From the NCBI GenBank assembly GCA_964548595.1, contig CAZJQO010000012.1, forward strand, positions 1 through 15,260: 15,260 nucleotides of DNA. The letters are read 5' to 3'. The first letter of the stretch is position 1. Each line of letters opens with the position of its first letter. Source of the DNA: JAJYVH01 sp964548595 (lineage in GTDB: Archaea > Micrarchaeota > Micrarchaeia > Micrarchaeales > CABMGC01). Under the pieces are notes generated by a model. The model worked only from the letters and a program-made list of their open reading frames with translations. It was not told the DNA's origin and ran no database searches. Positions 1-6,533 of this stretch are shown here, piece after piece. The position numbers were made by a program, and so were the translations under genes.

Positions 1-19
1 GTGTAACAAGGGGGCTTAG

Positions 20-763
20 ATGTTCGAGCTTAAGCTTGACAACGCGAAATATTGGAGGGACTGTGTAGAGGCTATTGTGAGCCTGGTTGACGAGGGCATA
101 TTCACGGTAAGCAAGGAGGGCATAGGACTGCACGCCATGGACCCGAGCGGAATAAGCATGATCTCGTTCTTCATGCCAAGCAAGGCATTTTCCAAGTACG
201 ATGTGGACAAGTCCTCCGACCTCGGCCTCAACGTGGACAACCTGAGCAAGATAATGTCAAGAACCAGGGACAACGAGGCGCTGATGATGAAGGAGAACGA
301 CGGCAAGCTGCTCATGGAATTCATAGGCGAGAAGAGCAGGCGCAGGTATAGGCTCCATCTGATAGACATGAGGAAGAAGGAGGACAAGGAGCCGAAGGTG
401 GAGTTCGACGCCAACATAGAGCTCGACGGGGAGCACCTCAAGAACGTGCTCAAGGACGCCTCTATCTTCTCATCGTACATCGTGTTCAAGGCTGCCAAGG
501 ACCAGTTTGCCATAAACGCCAAAGGCGATTCCAGCGACCTCGAGGAGACTAACGAGGTAGACGGGGTTGCGGTGAAGAAGATTGACGTGTCCAAAGATGC
601 TTCTGCTACCTTCAACCTCGAATTCCTGGAGAACATGGTGCGCTCCAACCCTGTGGGCAACGCACTGACGCTCTCTCTGAAGTCGGACCAGCCTCTCAGG
701 ATATCCTACAAGATAGGAGAGGCAACGGTAACATATTACCTGGCTCCGTACGTAGAAGAGTGA
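20..763 (+). CDS. pcn: DNA polymerase sliding clamp (archaeal PCNA)
   Basis: This is the archaeal PCNA, the homotrimeric ring that encircles DNA and tethers replicative polymerases, FEN1, ligase and other PIP-box proteins. The 247-residue length is the family norm. Family blocks visible: LHAMDPSGISMISF (37-50) in the first domain, SDLGLNVDNLSKIM (66-79), a basic EKSRRRYRL stretch (104-112) facing DNA, the acidic interdomain loop near 119-135, and the C-terminal strand pair ending YYLAPYVEE (239-247), the usual PCNA terminus that helps form the client-binding pocket. The ATG at 20 follows a G-rich stretch; the promoter lies outside the window. It ends 13 nt from the convergent 163-residue orphan. 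The primase subunit downstream fits a replication neighbourhood. Identification is from family knowledge and is secure; monomer exchange or heterotrimer partners cannot be judged here. Confidence 0.97.
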   Translation: MFELKLDNAKYWRDCVEAIVSLVDEGIFTVSKEGIGLHAMDPSGISMISFFMPSKAFSKYDVDKSSDLGLNVDNLSKIMSRTRDNEALMMKENDGKLLMEFIGEKSRRRYRLHLIDMRKKEDKEPKVEFDANIELDGEHLKNVLKDASIFSSYIVFKAAKDQFAINAKGDSSDLEETNEVDGVAVKKIDVSKDASATFNLEFLENMVRSNPVGNALTLSLKSDQPLRISYKIGEATVTYYLAPYVEE

Positions 764-776
764 GCAGCGAGCGGCC

Positions 777-1268
777 CTAGTCTCGTAGCTCTGCTTTTAA
801 AATATCGTACACAATCTTTGCATTTTCTGGTCCGGTATATTCTGTTTTTTCGAGCTTCAAGATTTTTGCTACCTCAACCTGTTTGATTACAAAACTGCCT
901 GCTATTACATCCTCGTTTGTCTCTGAAAGCGCTTTCAACTGCGCCCAACTGAACTTTTGCCTGCCTGTAACTTCAAAGCAGCTGAAGCAACCCTCTTGTT
1001 GTCTCCAAAACTCAAGTCCATCCTTATTCCATTGCACCACGTCTACGTTTCGGCTAGTGCTATAGCCTATTGTCACGTCTCTTAAAAGAGTATTCTTATA
1101 GAAAGGATGAGGACCGAAACTTTGTAGATCCAACATTATATAGCCGATTCTCTCGCGCTCGTCCATAATGCCATTCGGATCATATTTCTTAATATCCTTC
1201 AGCACAACATCTATCTTAGCAAGAATTTCTCTGTCGGCTCTATCTCGTTCAGTCACAGGTCCCGTCAT
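777..1268 (-). CDS. Hypothetical protein, AT-rich orphan
   Basis: I do not recognise this 163-residue protein. It is soluble-looking: no signal peptide or membrane helix. The N-terminal third is charged and probably helical (ERDRADREILAKID, 7-20), followed by a middle region with several aromatics (FGPHPFYKN, 51-59; VVQWNKDGLEFWRQQ, 77-91), a single CFSC pair (C94, C97), and a helical C-terminus (ENAKIVYDILKAEL, 148-161). One CxxC pair alone is not enough to claim a metal site unless it dimerises. The ATG at 1268 is preceded by GTGATGGG, a Shine-Dalgarno-like element, and an AT-rich TATA region sits about 30-40 bp upstream. Base composition is visibly more AT-rich than the flanking genes, and the gene interrupts an otherwise plus-strand block, which suggests acquisition. 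It is convergent with PCNA and divergent from the HPP-like gene. Confidence 0.7.
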   Translation of the reverse strand: MTGPVTERDRADREILAKIDVVLKDIKKYDPNGIMDERERIGYIMLDLQSFGPHPFYKNTLLRDVTIGYSTSRNVDVVQWNKDGLEFWRQQEGCFSCFEVTGRQKFSWAQLKALSETNEDVIAGSFVIKQVEVAKILKLEKTEYTGPENAKIVYDILKAELRD

Positions 1269-1298
1269 CCCATCACAAATAAGAGTGTATTTTCCTTC

Positions 1299-1312
1299 TT
1301 AATAAATATATG
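1299..1312 (-). promoter_or_regulatory. TATA region of the 163-residue orphan
   Basis: On the minus strand this AT-only stretch reads as a run of TATA-like steps (ATATATTTATTAA). Its centre lies about 25 bp from a likely start point near 1281, leaving a roughly 12-nt leader that contains the GTGATGGG ribosome-binding sequence. Position and composition support it; the precise box cannot be chosen because the whole stretch to 1321 is A/T. Confidence 0.5.
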
Positions 1313-1410
1313 TATAATATTCAACAAAACCATCTGCTCGTAAAGTATAAATCACTAAATTAGCAGACCTAAAAGGCGACTTTATTGGCAAAGCCGCAAC
1401 GAGAGGAAGG

Positions 1411-1418
1411 TCTATAAA
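1411..1418 (+). promoter_or_regulatory. TATA box of the HPP-like membrane protein gene
   Basis: TCTATAAA preceded by the purine-rich GAGGAAGG (possible BRE). The centre is about 26 bp upstream of 1441, so the transcript would begin just before the GGTGAT ribosome-binding sequence at 1451-1456, consistent with a TTG start at 1460 rather than an earlier one. Confidence 0.55.
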
Positions 1419-1459
1419 CTTAAATTTACACTTTAGCTTGTATTTTGGGCGGTGATGAC

Positions 1460-1987
1460 TTGCGCAGGACATGGGAGAGGCACGTAAGGAACAGGATTGC
1501 CCCTGCTTTCTTCGTAGCACTGGCGGTCGCTCTGCTTGTGATAATGTTCGAAGCGGTTAGCTTCGAACTCCGCTACGGCGCCGGCTCATCTGCGGTGCTC
1601 TTCGCCTCGGTGGCTGCCAGCGCATTCATACTTTTCATAACTCCGCTGGCAAAGGCAGCCAATCCACTCAAGTTCGTGAAGAGCTACATGATAGCCGGAG
1701 TCATTGGCGCGGCCAGCTACTACGTGCTTGCCTTCCTCCCGGAATACCTGGAAGCAGGCATAGTCATCTTCGTAGTTTCCGCTTTGCTAATAGCTACCAG
1801 GAGCGAGCACGCTCCTGCTTTGGGCATAGCCTTCGCCTTTGTGCTCTTCAGGATAGACGCGATTGGCATACTTGTGGTGATAGTAGCAGCGGCAATGCTT
1901 CTTGCGCTGCGCGGAGTTGCGGACATGCTGCGCATTGAGGAGGCTGAGGAAAAGGAGGAACGGTATGCCAGCAGTCGCAGGCGCTGA
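1460..1987 (+). CDS. Six-helix membrane protein, HPP-like
   Basis: A 175-residue integral membrane protein. Hydrophobic segments at about 16-35, 42-62, 75-93, 97-113, 117-130 and 134-152 suggest six helices, after a basic amphipathic N-terminus and before a charged cytoplasmic tail (EEAEEKEERYASSRRR). The order 'GSSAVLFASVA ... ITPLAKAANPLKFVKSYMIAG ... SEHAPALGIAFAFVL' resembles HPP-family membrane proteins, where a small-residue helix, a PLAxPxN turn and an HPPAxA-like helix recur. This is a pattern match, not a proven family assignment, and the HPP signature itself reads HAPA here. I place the start at TTG 1460 because GGTGAT (1451-1456) lies just upstream; an in-frame TTG at 1445 would add five residues but lacks a ribosome-binding sequence. 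Substrate and role are unknown. It ends 36 nt before the primase gene, which has its own promoter. Confidence 0.75.
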   Translation: MRRTWERHVRNRIAPAFFVALAVALLVIMFEAVSFELRYGAGSSAVLFASVAASAFILFITPLAKAANPLKFVKSYMIAGVIGAASYYVLAFLPEYLEAGIVIFVVSALLIATRSEHAPALGIAFAFVLFRIDAIGILVVIVAAAMLLALRGVADMLRIEEAEEKEERYASSRRR

Positions 1988-1993
1988 TGCAGC

Positions 1994-2003
1994 CTTATAA
2001 AAT
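1994..2003 (+). promoter_or_regulatory. TATA box for priL (leaderless)
   Basis: CTTATAAAAT is a near-ideal archaeal TATA box. Its centre is about 26 bp from the ATG at 2024, so transcription should begin at or next to the start codon. No Shine-Dalgarno sequence of note lies in between, which agrees with a leaderless mRNA. Confidence 0.7.
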
Positions 2004-2023
2004 AGGGTTTAGGAAGTAATATC

Positions 2024-2959
2024 ATGCAGCTAAGCAGCGAGGCAAAGCTGGATTTCGCTTACAAATACCCGTTCTCAAGCGAGGCCAGGGATGTCATTGC
2101 TGGACTGGGGGAGAAGGGAATAGACGCAAGGCAGCTCCAGGCAGGCTTCTCCAGGCTCGAGAACGAGCTGAAAAACGGTTCTGCGCCAGGCATGCACGTG
2201 AAAGGGCTGAGTTCTGTGAAGCGCGAGTACGTGGCAGGCTACGTCTATGCCAGGATGCTTGTCAGCGCTACAGGCAGCGAGTATGCCATTGCCAGGTTCG
2301 CCGAGGCAGAGGCTAGGGCGGCCAGGGAGGCGCTGGAGCTCGATACAAATGACAACATACTCGCAATTGCGCGGGAACTGGGCCTCGGTGCTTCGATAAG
2401 CAGCGGCGCCTACTCGCTTGGTGTGGAGAAGTACGTGTCTGTGCCCAAGAAGGACGAGAGCATGAAGCTGGTGAACCAGAAGCTTGCCAACGGTATTGTG
2501 CGCCTGAACAGGGCCGAGCTGCTACTGCTGCTGGAGAGCGCGATAGAGCGCGAGATCAGGAGCAGGCTGCCGATAGAGAGGCTGAAGCTGCCAAGGCAGG
2601 TAGTGGAGATGGCGAGGGCGCTGAAGCACTACGAGCCCAGCAGCGAACTCAAGGGCACGGGCAAGGGCACATACGCATGGATAGAGAAGCTTCTCGCAAC
2701 GCCAATAGCTGACGTGAGGCACAGGGCGGTCAATCTTATATTCGCACCGTATCTTGTGAACGTGCGTGGCCTTGATGAGGAGCAGGCGGTTAATATAATA
2801 ACAGACTATATCGCGAAATGCAAGCAGATCAATCCAAACACGAAGATAAACGAGCCCTACATAAGGTACCAGTGCAAATACGCGAAGAGAAAGGGCAGCA
2901 GACCAATGTCGCTGACAAGGGCCAGGGACCTGCTGCGCGAGACTATCGATATCGATTGA
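2024..2959 (+). CDS. priL: DNA primase large subunit with PriX-like C-terminus
   Basis: Regulatory subunit of the archaeal/eukaryotic-type primase that partners the catalytic PriS. Residues 1-190 look like the PriL N-terminal domain: DFAYKYPFSSEAR (10-22), the helix YAIARFAEAEARAAREAL (87-104), and LVNQKLANGIVRLNRAELLLLL (149-170). Canonical PriL then has a C-terminal domain with a 4Fe-4S cluster held by four cysteines. Here the whole protein has only two cysteines (C266, C284), and residues 213-305 instead carry a pattern I associate with PriX, the non-catalytic third primase subunit of Sulfolobus: WIEKLLATPIAD, RHRAVNLIFAPYLVNVRGL (232-250), a DYIAKC helix, then YIRYQCKYAKRKGSRPMSL. I infer a PriL-NTD/PriX-like fusion with no cluster. 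At 311 residues it is at the short end for PriL. No priS lies in the window. The start is fixed by the TATA box 26 bp upstream. Confidence 0.85.
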   Translation: MQLSSEAKLDFAYKYPFSSEARDVIAGLGEKGIDARQLQAGFSRLENELKNGSAPGMHVKGLSSVKREYVAGYVYARMLVSATGSEYAIARFAEAEARAAREALELDTNDNILAIARELGLGASISSGAYSLGVEKYVSVPKKDESMKLVNQKLANGIVRLNRAELLLLLESAIEREIRSRLPIERLKLPRQVVEMARALKHYEPSSELKGTGKGTYAWIEKLLATPIADVRHRAVNLIFAPYLVNVRGLDEEQAVNIITDYIAKCKQINPNTKINEPYIRYQCKYAKRKGSRPMSLTRARDLLRETIDID

Positions 2960-2963
2960 TGAT

Positions 2964-3101
2964 ATGAAAATCTACGGTGTATGCCACATCTGCGGCAAGC
3001 CTGCAATGAGGAGCTGCAAACTCTGCGGCATGCTTACCTGCGACAAGGACCTTGACCCGAAAACAGGGATCTGTGCTGCATGCAAGCACGGAAGAATCTA
3101 A
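2964..3101 (+). CDS. 45-residue zinc-finger protein (HIT-like)
   Basis: A very small protein too short for usual length cutoffs but clearly coding: it starts 4 nt after the priL stop (ATG 2964) and is packed with metal ligands. Cysteines fall at 7, 10, 18, 21, 26, 37 and 40, with His42. The first five follow CxxC-x7-CxxC-x4-C, the spacing of HIT/treble-clef zinc fingers; the last group is CAACKH. Eight potential ligands could hold two zinc ions in an interleaved fold. Near-zero spacing from priL implies translation from the same transcript, so a link to primase or nucleic-acid handling is a reasonable inference, though not shown. TTGATGAT just upstream may act as a weak ribosome-binding sequence. 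No enzymatic domain is present. Confidence 0.8.
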   Translation: MKIYGVCHICGKPAMRSCKLCGMLTCDKDLDPKTGICAACKHGRI

Positions 3102-3214
3102 ACTTGGCCGCCCTGCAGCGGAAAGACGTCATAAATAGTGTAATCCTTTTGTATAAACAAAAATAACACGAAGTTAATTAAGGCGGCTTGGCAAGATGCC
3201 AGAGTGAGGAGATA
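3102..3214 (+). promoter_or_regulatory. Intergenic region with candidate promoter of the broken gene
   Basis: This AT-rich spacer has a TATA-like GTATAAAC at 3151-3158 within a long A/T tract, and GAGGAG at 3206-3211 just before the ATG at 3215. A TGGCA-AGA-TGCCA inverted repeat (3189-3201) sits between them; it is short and may be incidental or an operator. These elements suggest that the now-broken downstream gene was once expressed, or still is. Confidence 0.45.
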
Positions 3215-3827
3215 ATGGATACCGTTGCCAAAAAATCAAAATCTGGGCAGACGCGCTTACCAAACTTTACGGGGTAACTGATTTCCCAAAAAACACCACA
3301 TTCGCCCAGCGGATCGATACGGAGTACAGTGCGGCAGTTAATCTAAACAAAACATTGGCAGACGGCATAGCCAGACCTCTAGCGGCGAAAGTGGATAACA
3401 ACTATTCCAAGCTGACGGAGTCACGGTCGGGTCGTTAATCTATCGAGGACCTGCGGGGGTTGTAGTAAAGGAAAATCATGGAAAACTTGCACTGCTTGCT
3501 GACGAGAACGGGGCGCCGATATACGTAGATTCATTAGAAGAAGCAGAAAAGGCTGCACAAACGAGGGGAAAAGAAATTGCCGGTGCGGATACTCTTCTGA
3601 ATACAGCATTTTTGAGACAAAATGATGGATTCAGCTTGATGCGCGGGTGGGGTTTGAAACATCCGGAAATGATTGTTAGTAGTTTTGATCTGGGGCATGT
3701 TGCAGGAATGCTGATATTTAGTTCCAAAAATGCGGAGTCATTAGGCCAAACACAATTCAAGGAAGGATACTATTTGGCACTAACTGAAGAAAAGAGGAAC
3801 GCCCTGGATCAAGAGATACGCCCATGA
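3215..3827 (+). pseudogene. Frameshifted gene, unknown function
   Basis: Three successive reading frames can be joined into one protein of about 204 residues. It starts at ATG 3215 (MDTVAKK, with GAGGAG upstream), meets a six-A run at 3230-3235, and continues one frame over as KIWADALTKLYGVTDFPKN to a stop at 3434-3436. A second shift near 3410-3425 moves into GVTVGSLIYRGPAGVVVKEN, which runs uninterrupted to TGA 3825-3827 (ending ALDQEIRP). Both shifts are in the same direction, as if one base were missing each time; one extra A in the A-run restores the first junction cleanly. I do not recognise the family. The product would be soluble, with mixed alpha/beta character and a charged C-terminus. 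Codon use and composition are less GC-rich than in the nuo genes, suggesting transferred DNA in decay. Alternatives are assembly or sequencing errors, or programmed frameshifting. The last 71 codons could be translated from TTG 3612. Confidence 0.65.
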
Positions 3828-3838
3828 TAGGCACAAAA

Positions 3839-4105
3839 TCATAGCCTGGCAAAATCTGCGGCGCCTGTGCCCTTGGGAAAGACCCTGCCCGACGGACATT
3901 CCACCGGCAAGCCAGTTTCCTCCGCTATCCTTATCATGTCGGGCATTTCTATCAGCCTGCCTGTAAATAGCTCGCTATATTCTATGTTGCCGAGCTTCGC
4001 CGTCTTTACAGTGAACGTGATCTGCTGGTACATGCCGCTTCTCCTGACCCTTATCTTCGTGCTGCCAGCTCGAAGTATCTCCTTTGCTGCGTTTGTTAGC
4101 TGCAA
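3839..4105 (-). CDS. Small conserved-looking hypothetical protein
   Basis: I do not recognise this 88-residue protein. It begins with a short helix (NAAKEILRAG, 5-14), then a beta-rich core (TKIRVRRSGMYQQITFTVKTAK, split as two strands around 16-37; EYSELFTGRLI, 42-52), a helix (PDMIRIAEETG, 55-65) and a glycine-rich tail with one cysteine (C70). No membrane helix, signal or catalytic motif is evident. The start is TTG 4105: on the minus strand AGAGGTGGT lies 5-13 nt upstream, a strong Shine-Dalgarno match, while the nearby ATG is out of frame and stops after four codons. It diverges from nuoA across a 25-bp palindromic promoter, so the two may be co-regulated. Its coding composition resembles the core genes better than the neighbouring pseudogene, so it may be resident rather than acquired. 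Confidence 0.7.
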   Translation of the reverse strand: MQLTNAAKEILRAGSTKIRVRRSGMYQQITFTVKTAKLGNIEYSELFTGRLIEMPDMIRIAEETGLPVECPSGRVFPKGTGAADFARL

Positions 4106-4129
4106 GCCATACCACCTCTGGAAACGACA

Positions 4130-4154
4130 CTTATTAACATTTTTTATTAATAAG
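4130..4154. promoter_or_regulatory. Palindromic divergent promoter of nuo operon and 88-residue gene
   Basis: A perfect 8-bp inverted repeat, CTTATTAA (4130-4137) and TTAATAAG (4147-4154), with a 9-nt T-rich spacer. Read on the plus strand, the left arm is TATA-like and centred 28 bp before the nuoA ATG, implying a leaderless nuo transcript. Read on the minus strand, the right arm is the same sequence and would start transcription near 4124, giving the 88-residue gene a short leader that contains its AGAGGTGG ribosome-binding site. The symmetry could also make it an operator for a dimeric regulator; that part is inference. Confidence 0.6.
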
Positions 4155-4161
4155 TAGATGC

Positions 4162-4515
4162 ATGGTGTACCAGTACCTGCAGCTCCTAGTTTTTGCCATA
4201 ATAGCGCTGCTCATACCCCTCTTGCTGCTTGCGTTCTCGAAGTTCATAAGGAAGAGCGGCAGGGGCAACAAGGTCATGGGCAAGCCATACGAGAGCGCCG
4301 AGGAGACCGTGGGCGAGAGCACAGGCATGATGCGCGACTACCTGCACTACCTTGTAATGTTCCTCGCCTTCGAGATAATAGCGGCCATCGTGATAGTATG
4401 GTCCGTGTTTCCTAGGCCGGAGCAGCTTGCGAGCGGAGCATATGTCATGCTTTTTGTAGCTGTGGGCATAGCACTTGAGCTGCTGCTCATCGGCTTGAGC
4501 AGGAGGGCGGTATGA
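4162..4515 (+). CDS. nuoA: Complex I subunit A (NuoA/FpoA)
   Basis: First gene of the complex I operon. NuoA (ND3 family) is a three-helix membrane subunit near the quinone-binding junction. At 117 residues it has the usual length. Helices lie at about 5-25, 62-82 and 92-112. The long loop between helices 1 and 2 carries KPYESAEETVGES (41-53), equivalent to the conserved YExGE loop that reports active/deactive states in other complex I enzymes. Helix 2 keeps a membrane glutamate (E71). Start at ATG 4162: an overlapping ATG at 4158 is out of frame. The stop overlaps the nuoB start (ATGA, 4 nt), so translation is coupled. The promoter is the palindrome at 4130-4154. Confidence 0.93.
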   Translation: MVYQYLQLLVFAIIALLIPLLLLAFSKFIRKSGRGNKVMGKPYESAEETVGESTGMMRDYLHYLVMFLAFEIIAAIVIVWSVFPRPEQLASGAYVMLFVAVGIALELLLIGLSRRAV

Positions 4516-5087
4516 TGGCTAATGAAGCACCTTACGACAAAGAGAGGTTCCCGAATGCTGAGCGGGAGATGAGCAAGCTCGTGGCCGAATCGTTGGAGAA
4601 GTACGAGGCCAAGCCAAACGTGCTCTTCGCCAAGCTTTCAGAGGCTACCAAGGCAATCTCAAAAGGCATGGTTGACTGGGCAAGGATAAGGAGTCTTTGG
4701 CCATTGCAGTTCGGGCTTTCGTGCTGCGCAATGGAGATGATGAACTTCGGCTCTGCACGTATAGACGCCGAGAGGCGCGGTTACCTCTTCTTCAGGGGCA
4801 CGCCGAGGCAGGCAGACGTGATGATAGTGGCCGGTTGGGTCACTAAATCAATGGCTCCGGAGATAAAGCGCCTCTACGAACAGATGATGAAGCCGAGATA
4901 CATTATAGCGTTCGGCGAGTGTGCAACATCCGGCGGCCCGTGGTGGGAGAGCTACAACATAATACAGGGAATAGACCAGGTGCTGCCAGTAGACGTCTAC
5001 GCGGTAGGCTGCCCTCCTAAACCGGAGAACCTCTACGCTGCTTTCATTAAGCTGCAGGAGAAGATAGGTGGTAAGGTTGAAGATTGA
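4512..5087 (+). CDS. nuoB: Complex I subunit B (NuoB, N2 cluster)
   Basis: Peripheral-arm subunit of complex I holding the terminal 4Fe-4S cluster N2 that hands electrons to quinone. The four ligands are all present: the tandem C71-C72 in GLSCCAMEMM, C137 in FGECATSGG and C167 in AVGCPPKPE. Conserved flanks include the RGTPRQADVMIVAGWVT strand (95-111) and GGPWWESYNIIQG (141-153). The 191-residue length is typical; about 50 residues precede the conserved core. ATG at 4512 overlaps nuoA; a second ATG follows immediately (4515), so the first residue is uncertain by one. The end overlaps nuoC by 20 nt. Confidence 0.96.
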   Translation: MMANEAPYDKERFPNAEREMSKLVAESLEKYEAKPNVLFAKLSEATKAISKGMVDWARIRSLWPLQFGLSCCAMEMMNFGSARIDAERRGYLFFRGTPRQADVMIVAGWVTKSMAPEIKRLYEQMMKPRYIIAFGECATSGGPWWESYNIIQGIDQVLPVDVYAVGCPPKPENLYAAFIKLQEKIGGKVED

Positions 5088-5445
5088 GAGGAAGGAGCTT
5101 GCGCAGATGCTTGAACAGCTTTACTCGCAGGGCTACACCTATCTTGTCAAGATATACTCCATAGACTACGTCAAGACGCTCAATGTGCGCTACATGGTAA
5201 GGAACATCGACGAGGCAAAGGAGGAGACGCTGGAGCTTGAGCTCGATCCATCAGACGCCTGGGTGCCCAGCGTGATGCACGTCTACAAGGCGGCAGACTG
5301 GTACGAGCGCGAGATGCAGGAGATGTTCGCAATAACAATCAGGGGCAGGAATGCGGAACGCCTGCTGCTTGAGAAGTGGAATGGCACAGCAGCGCCGCTG
5401 CGCAAGAACTTCGCGTGGAGCCAGCCGTACGAGAAGATGCAATGA
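5068..5445 (+). CDS. nuoC: Complex I subunit C (NuoC, 30-kDa)
   Basis: Peripheral-arm scaffold subunit that pairs with NuoD. At 125 residues it is a compact, unfused NuoC. The diagnostic element is the C-terminal motif WYEREMQEMFAITIRGRN (residues 72-89), matching the ERExxDMFGIxFxGH block of the 30-kDa family; the central DPSDAWVPSVMHVYKAADW region leads into it. The start is GTG 5068, with AGGAG seven nt upstream (5056-5060) inside the end of nuoB. A TTG at 5077 with GGTGGT before it is an alternative that would shorten the protein by three residues. The stop is overlapped by the nuoD start (ATGA). Confidence 0.92.
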   Translation: MVRLKIERKELAQMLEQLYSQGYTYLVKIYSIDYVKTLNVRYMVRNIDEAKEETLELELDPSDAWVPSVMHVYKAADWYEREMQEMFAITIRGRNAERLLLEKWNGTAAPLRKNFAWSQPYEKMQ

Positions 5446-6533
5446 GCACCAGAATAAACATAGGGCCAGTGCACCCGAGCACGCACGGAGTGCTGCGCCT
5501 GGTCGCTGACATAGACGGCGACACCGTGCTCAACGTGGAGCCGCACATCGGCTTCCTGCACAGGGGAGTGGAGAAGCTTGTTGAGAACAGGATGTACATG
5601 CAGAGCCCCGCCTACATGGAGAAGCTCGACTATGCAGCGCCGATGTCGCTCGATGAGCTCTACGTTGCTGCTGTTGAGAAGGCAATGGGAGTGGATGTTA
5701 AGGAAAGAGCGCAGTGGCTGCGCGTTGTCTTGTTGGAGTTGCAGAGGATTGCAAGCCATTTGCTCTGGCTCGGCACTGCTGCCAACGATCTTGGCCAGTT
5801 CTTCACCCTTTTCATGTGGTGCATGAAAGACAGGGACATTGTGCTGCGCCTGCTCGAGCAGGCGTCCGGGGCAAGGATGTTCTACGTGAACATGCGCATC
5901 GGCGGCCTGGTGCAGGACCTTCCACCCGGCTTCAGTGATGGCATAGATGAGACGCTGGATTACCTGGAGAAGCGAGTCAAGAAGTACGAGGCTTTCCTGG
6001 AGAAGAACGAGGTATTCAGGGAAAGGACGCAGAAAGTAGGCGTGCTCAGCAGGGACGACGCCGTAGCGCTTGGAGTCACGGGACCTGTGCTCCGCGCTTC
6101 GGGAATCGAGTACGACACAAGGAAGAACAACAGCTATTACGTGTACGACAAGCTGAACTTCAGGATACAGATGAAGAGCGGCGGCGATTGCTTTGCCAGG
6201 TACAAGGTAAGGATGCTGGAAATGAAGGAGAGCATAAGGCTGGTGCGCGAAGCAGTTTCGGGGATGCCTGACGGCGACGCCCTGGGCATGCCTATAAGGC
6301 TCATAACTCCGGGAGCGAAGAACAGGGACGTAAGTGCGGCGCGCGAGACACCGAGGGGCGAGGGCATAATGTACCTGATCGCTGACCCGCAGAGGCCCTA
6401 CAGGCTGGCGATACGGTCGCCCACTTTCATCAACCTAGCTGCGCTCAACCACATAGCAAAGGACTGCAGGATGGCAGACGTCTTTGCAATACTGGGAAGC
6501 CTCGACATAGTGATGGGAGATGCCGATAAGTAG
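5442..6533 (+). CDS. nuoD: Complex I subunit D (NuoD, 49-kDa)
   Basis: Quinone-site subunit of complex I, homologous to the large subunit of NiFe hydrogenases but without the nickel-binding cysteines. Family landmarks: GPVHPSTHGVLRL (8-20) with the histidines of the quinone loop, EPHIGFLHRGVEKL (33-46), KLDYAAPM (61-68) whose Tyr64 corresponds to the quinone-binding tyrosine, RIASHLLWLG (102-111), and the C-terminal GSLDIVMGDADK replacing the more usual GSxDxVMGExDR. Length 363, normal for the unfused form. I chose ATG 5442, which overlaps the nuoC stop by 4 nt; a longer reading frame upstream runs inside nuoC and is not conserved. It overlaps nuoH by 14 nt. Confidence 0.96.
   Translation: MSTRINIGPVHPSTHGVLRLVADIDGDTVLNVEPHIGFLHRGVEKLVENRMYMQSPAYMEKLDYAAPMSLDELYVAAVEKAMGVDVKERAQWLRVVLLELQRIASHLLWLGTAANDLGQFFTLFMWCMKDRDIVLRLLEQASGARMFYVNMRIGGLVQDLPPGFSDGIDETLDYLEKRVKKYEAFLEKNEVFRERTQKVGVLSRDDAVALGVTGPVLRASGIEYDTRKNNSYYVYDKLNFRIQMKSGGDCFARYKVRMLEMKESIRLVREAVSGMPDGDALGMPIRLITPGAKNRDVSAARETPRGEGIMYLIADPQRPYRLAIRSPTFINLAALNHIAKDCRMADVFAILGSLDIVMGDADK

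Noticed and set aside
16..660. Open frame on the minus strand inside the PCNA gene.
   Set aside because: Serine/leucine-rich antisense shadow of a conserved gene, with no promoter or ribosome-binding site.
1299..1520. Minus-strand frame of 73 codons overlapping the HPP-like gene start.
   Set aside because: It starts inside the coding region of the opposite gene, runs through the divergent promoter region and lacks recognisable features.
3189..3201. TGGCA-AGA-TGCCA inverted repeat as a terminator or riboswitch stem.
   Set aside because: Only five pairs, no T-run after it and too little surrounding structure; at most a small operator, so not listed separately.
5376..5441. Upstream extension of nuoD by 22 codons inside nuoC.
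   Set aside because: The extension is the nuoC coding sequence in another frame; ATG 5442 gives the normal NuoD N-terminus and a 4-nt coupled overlap.
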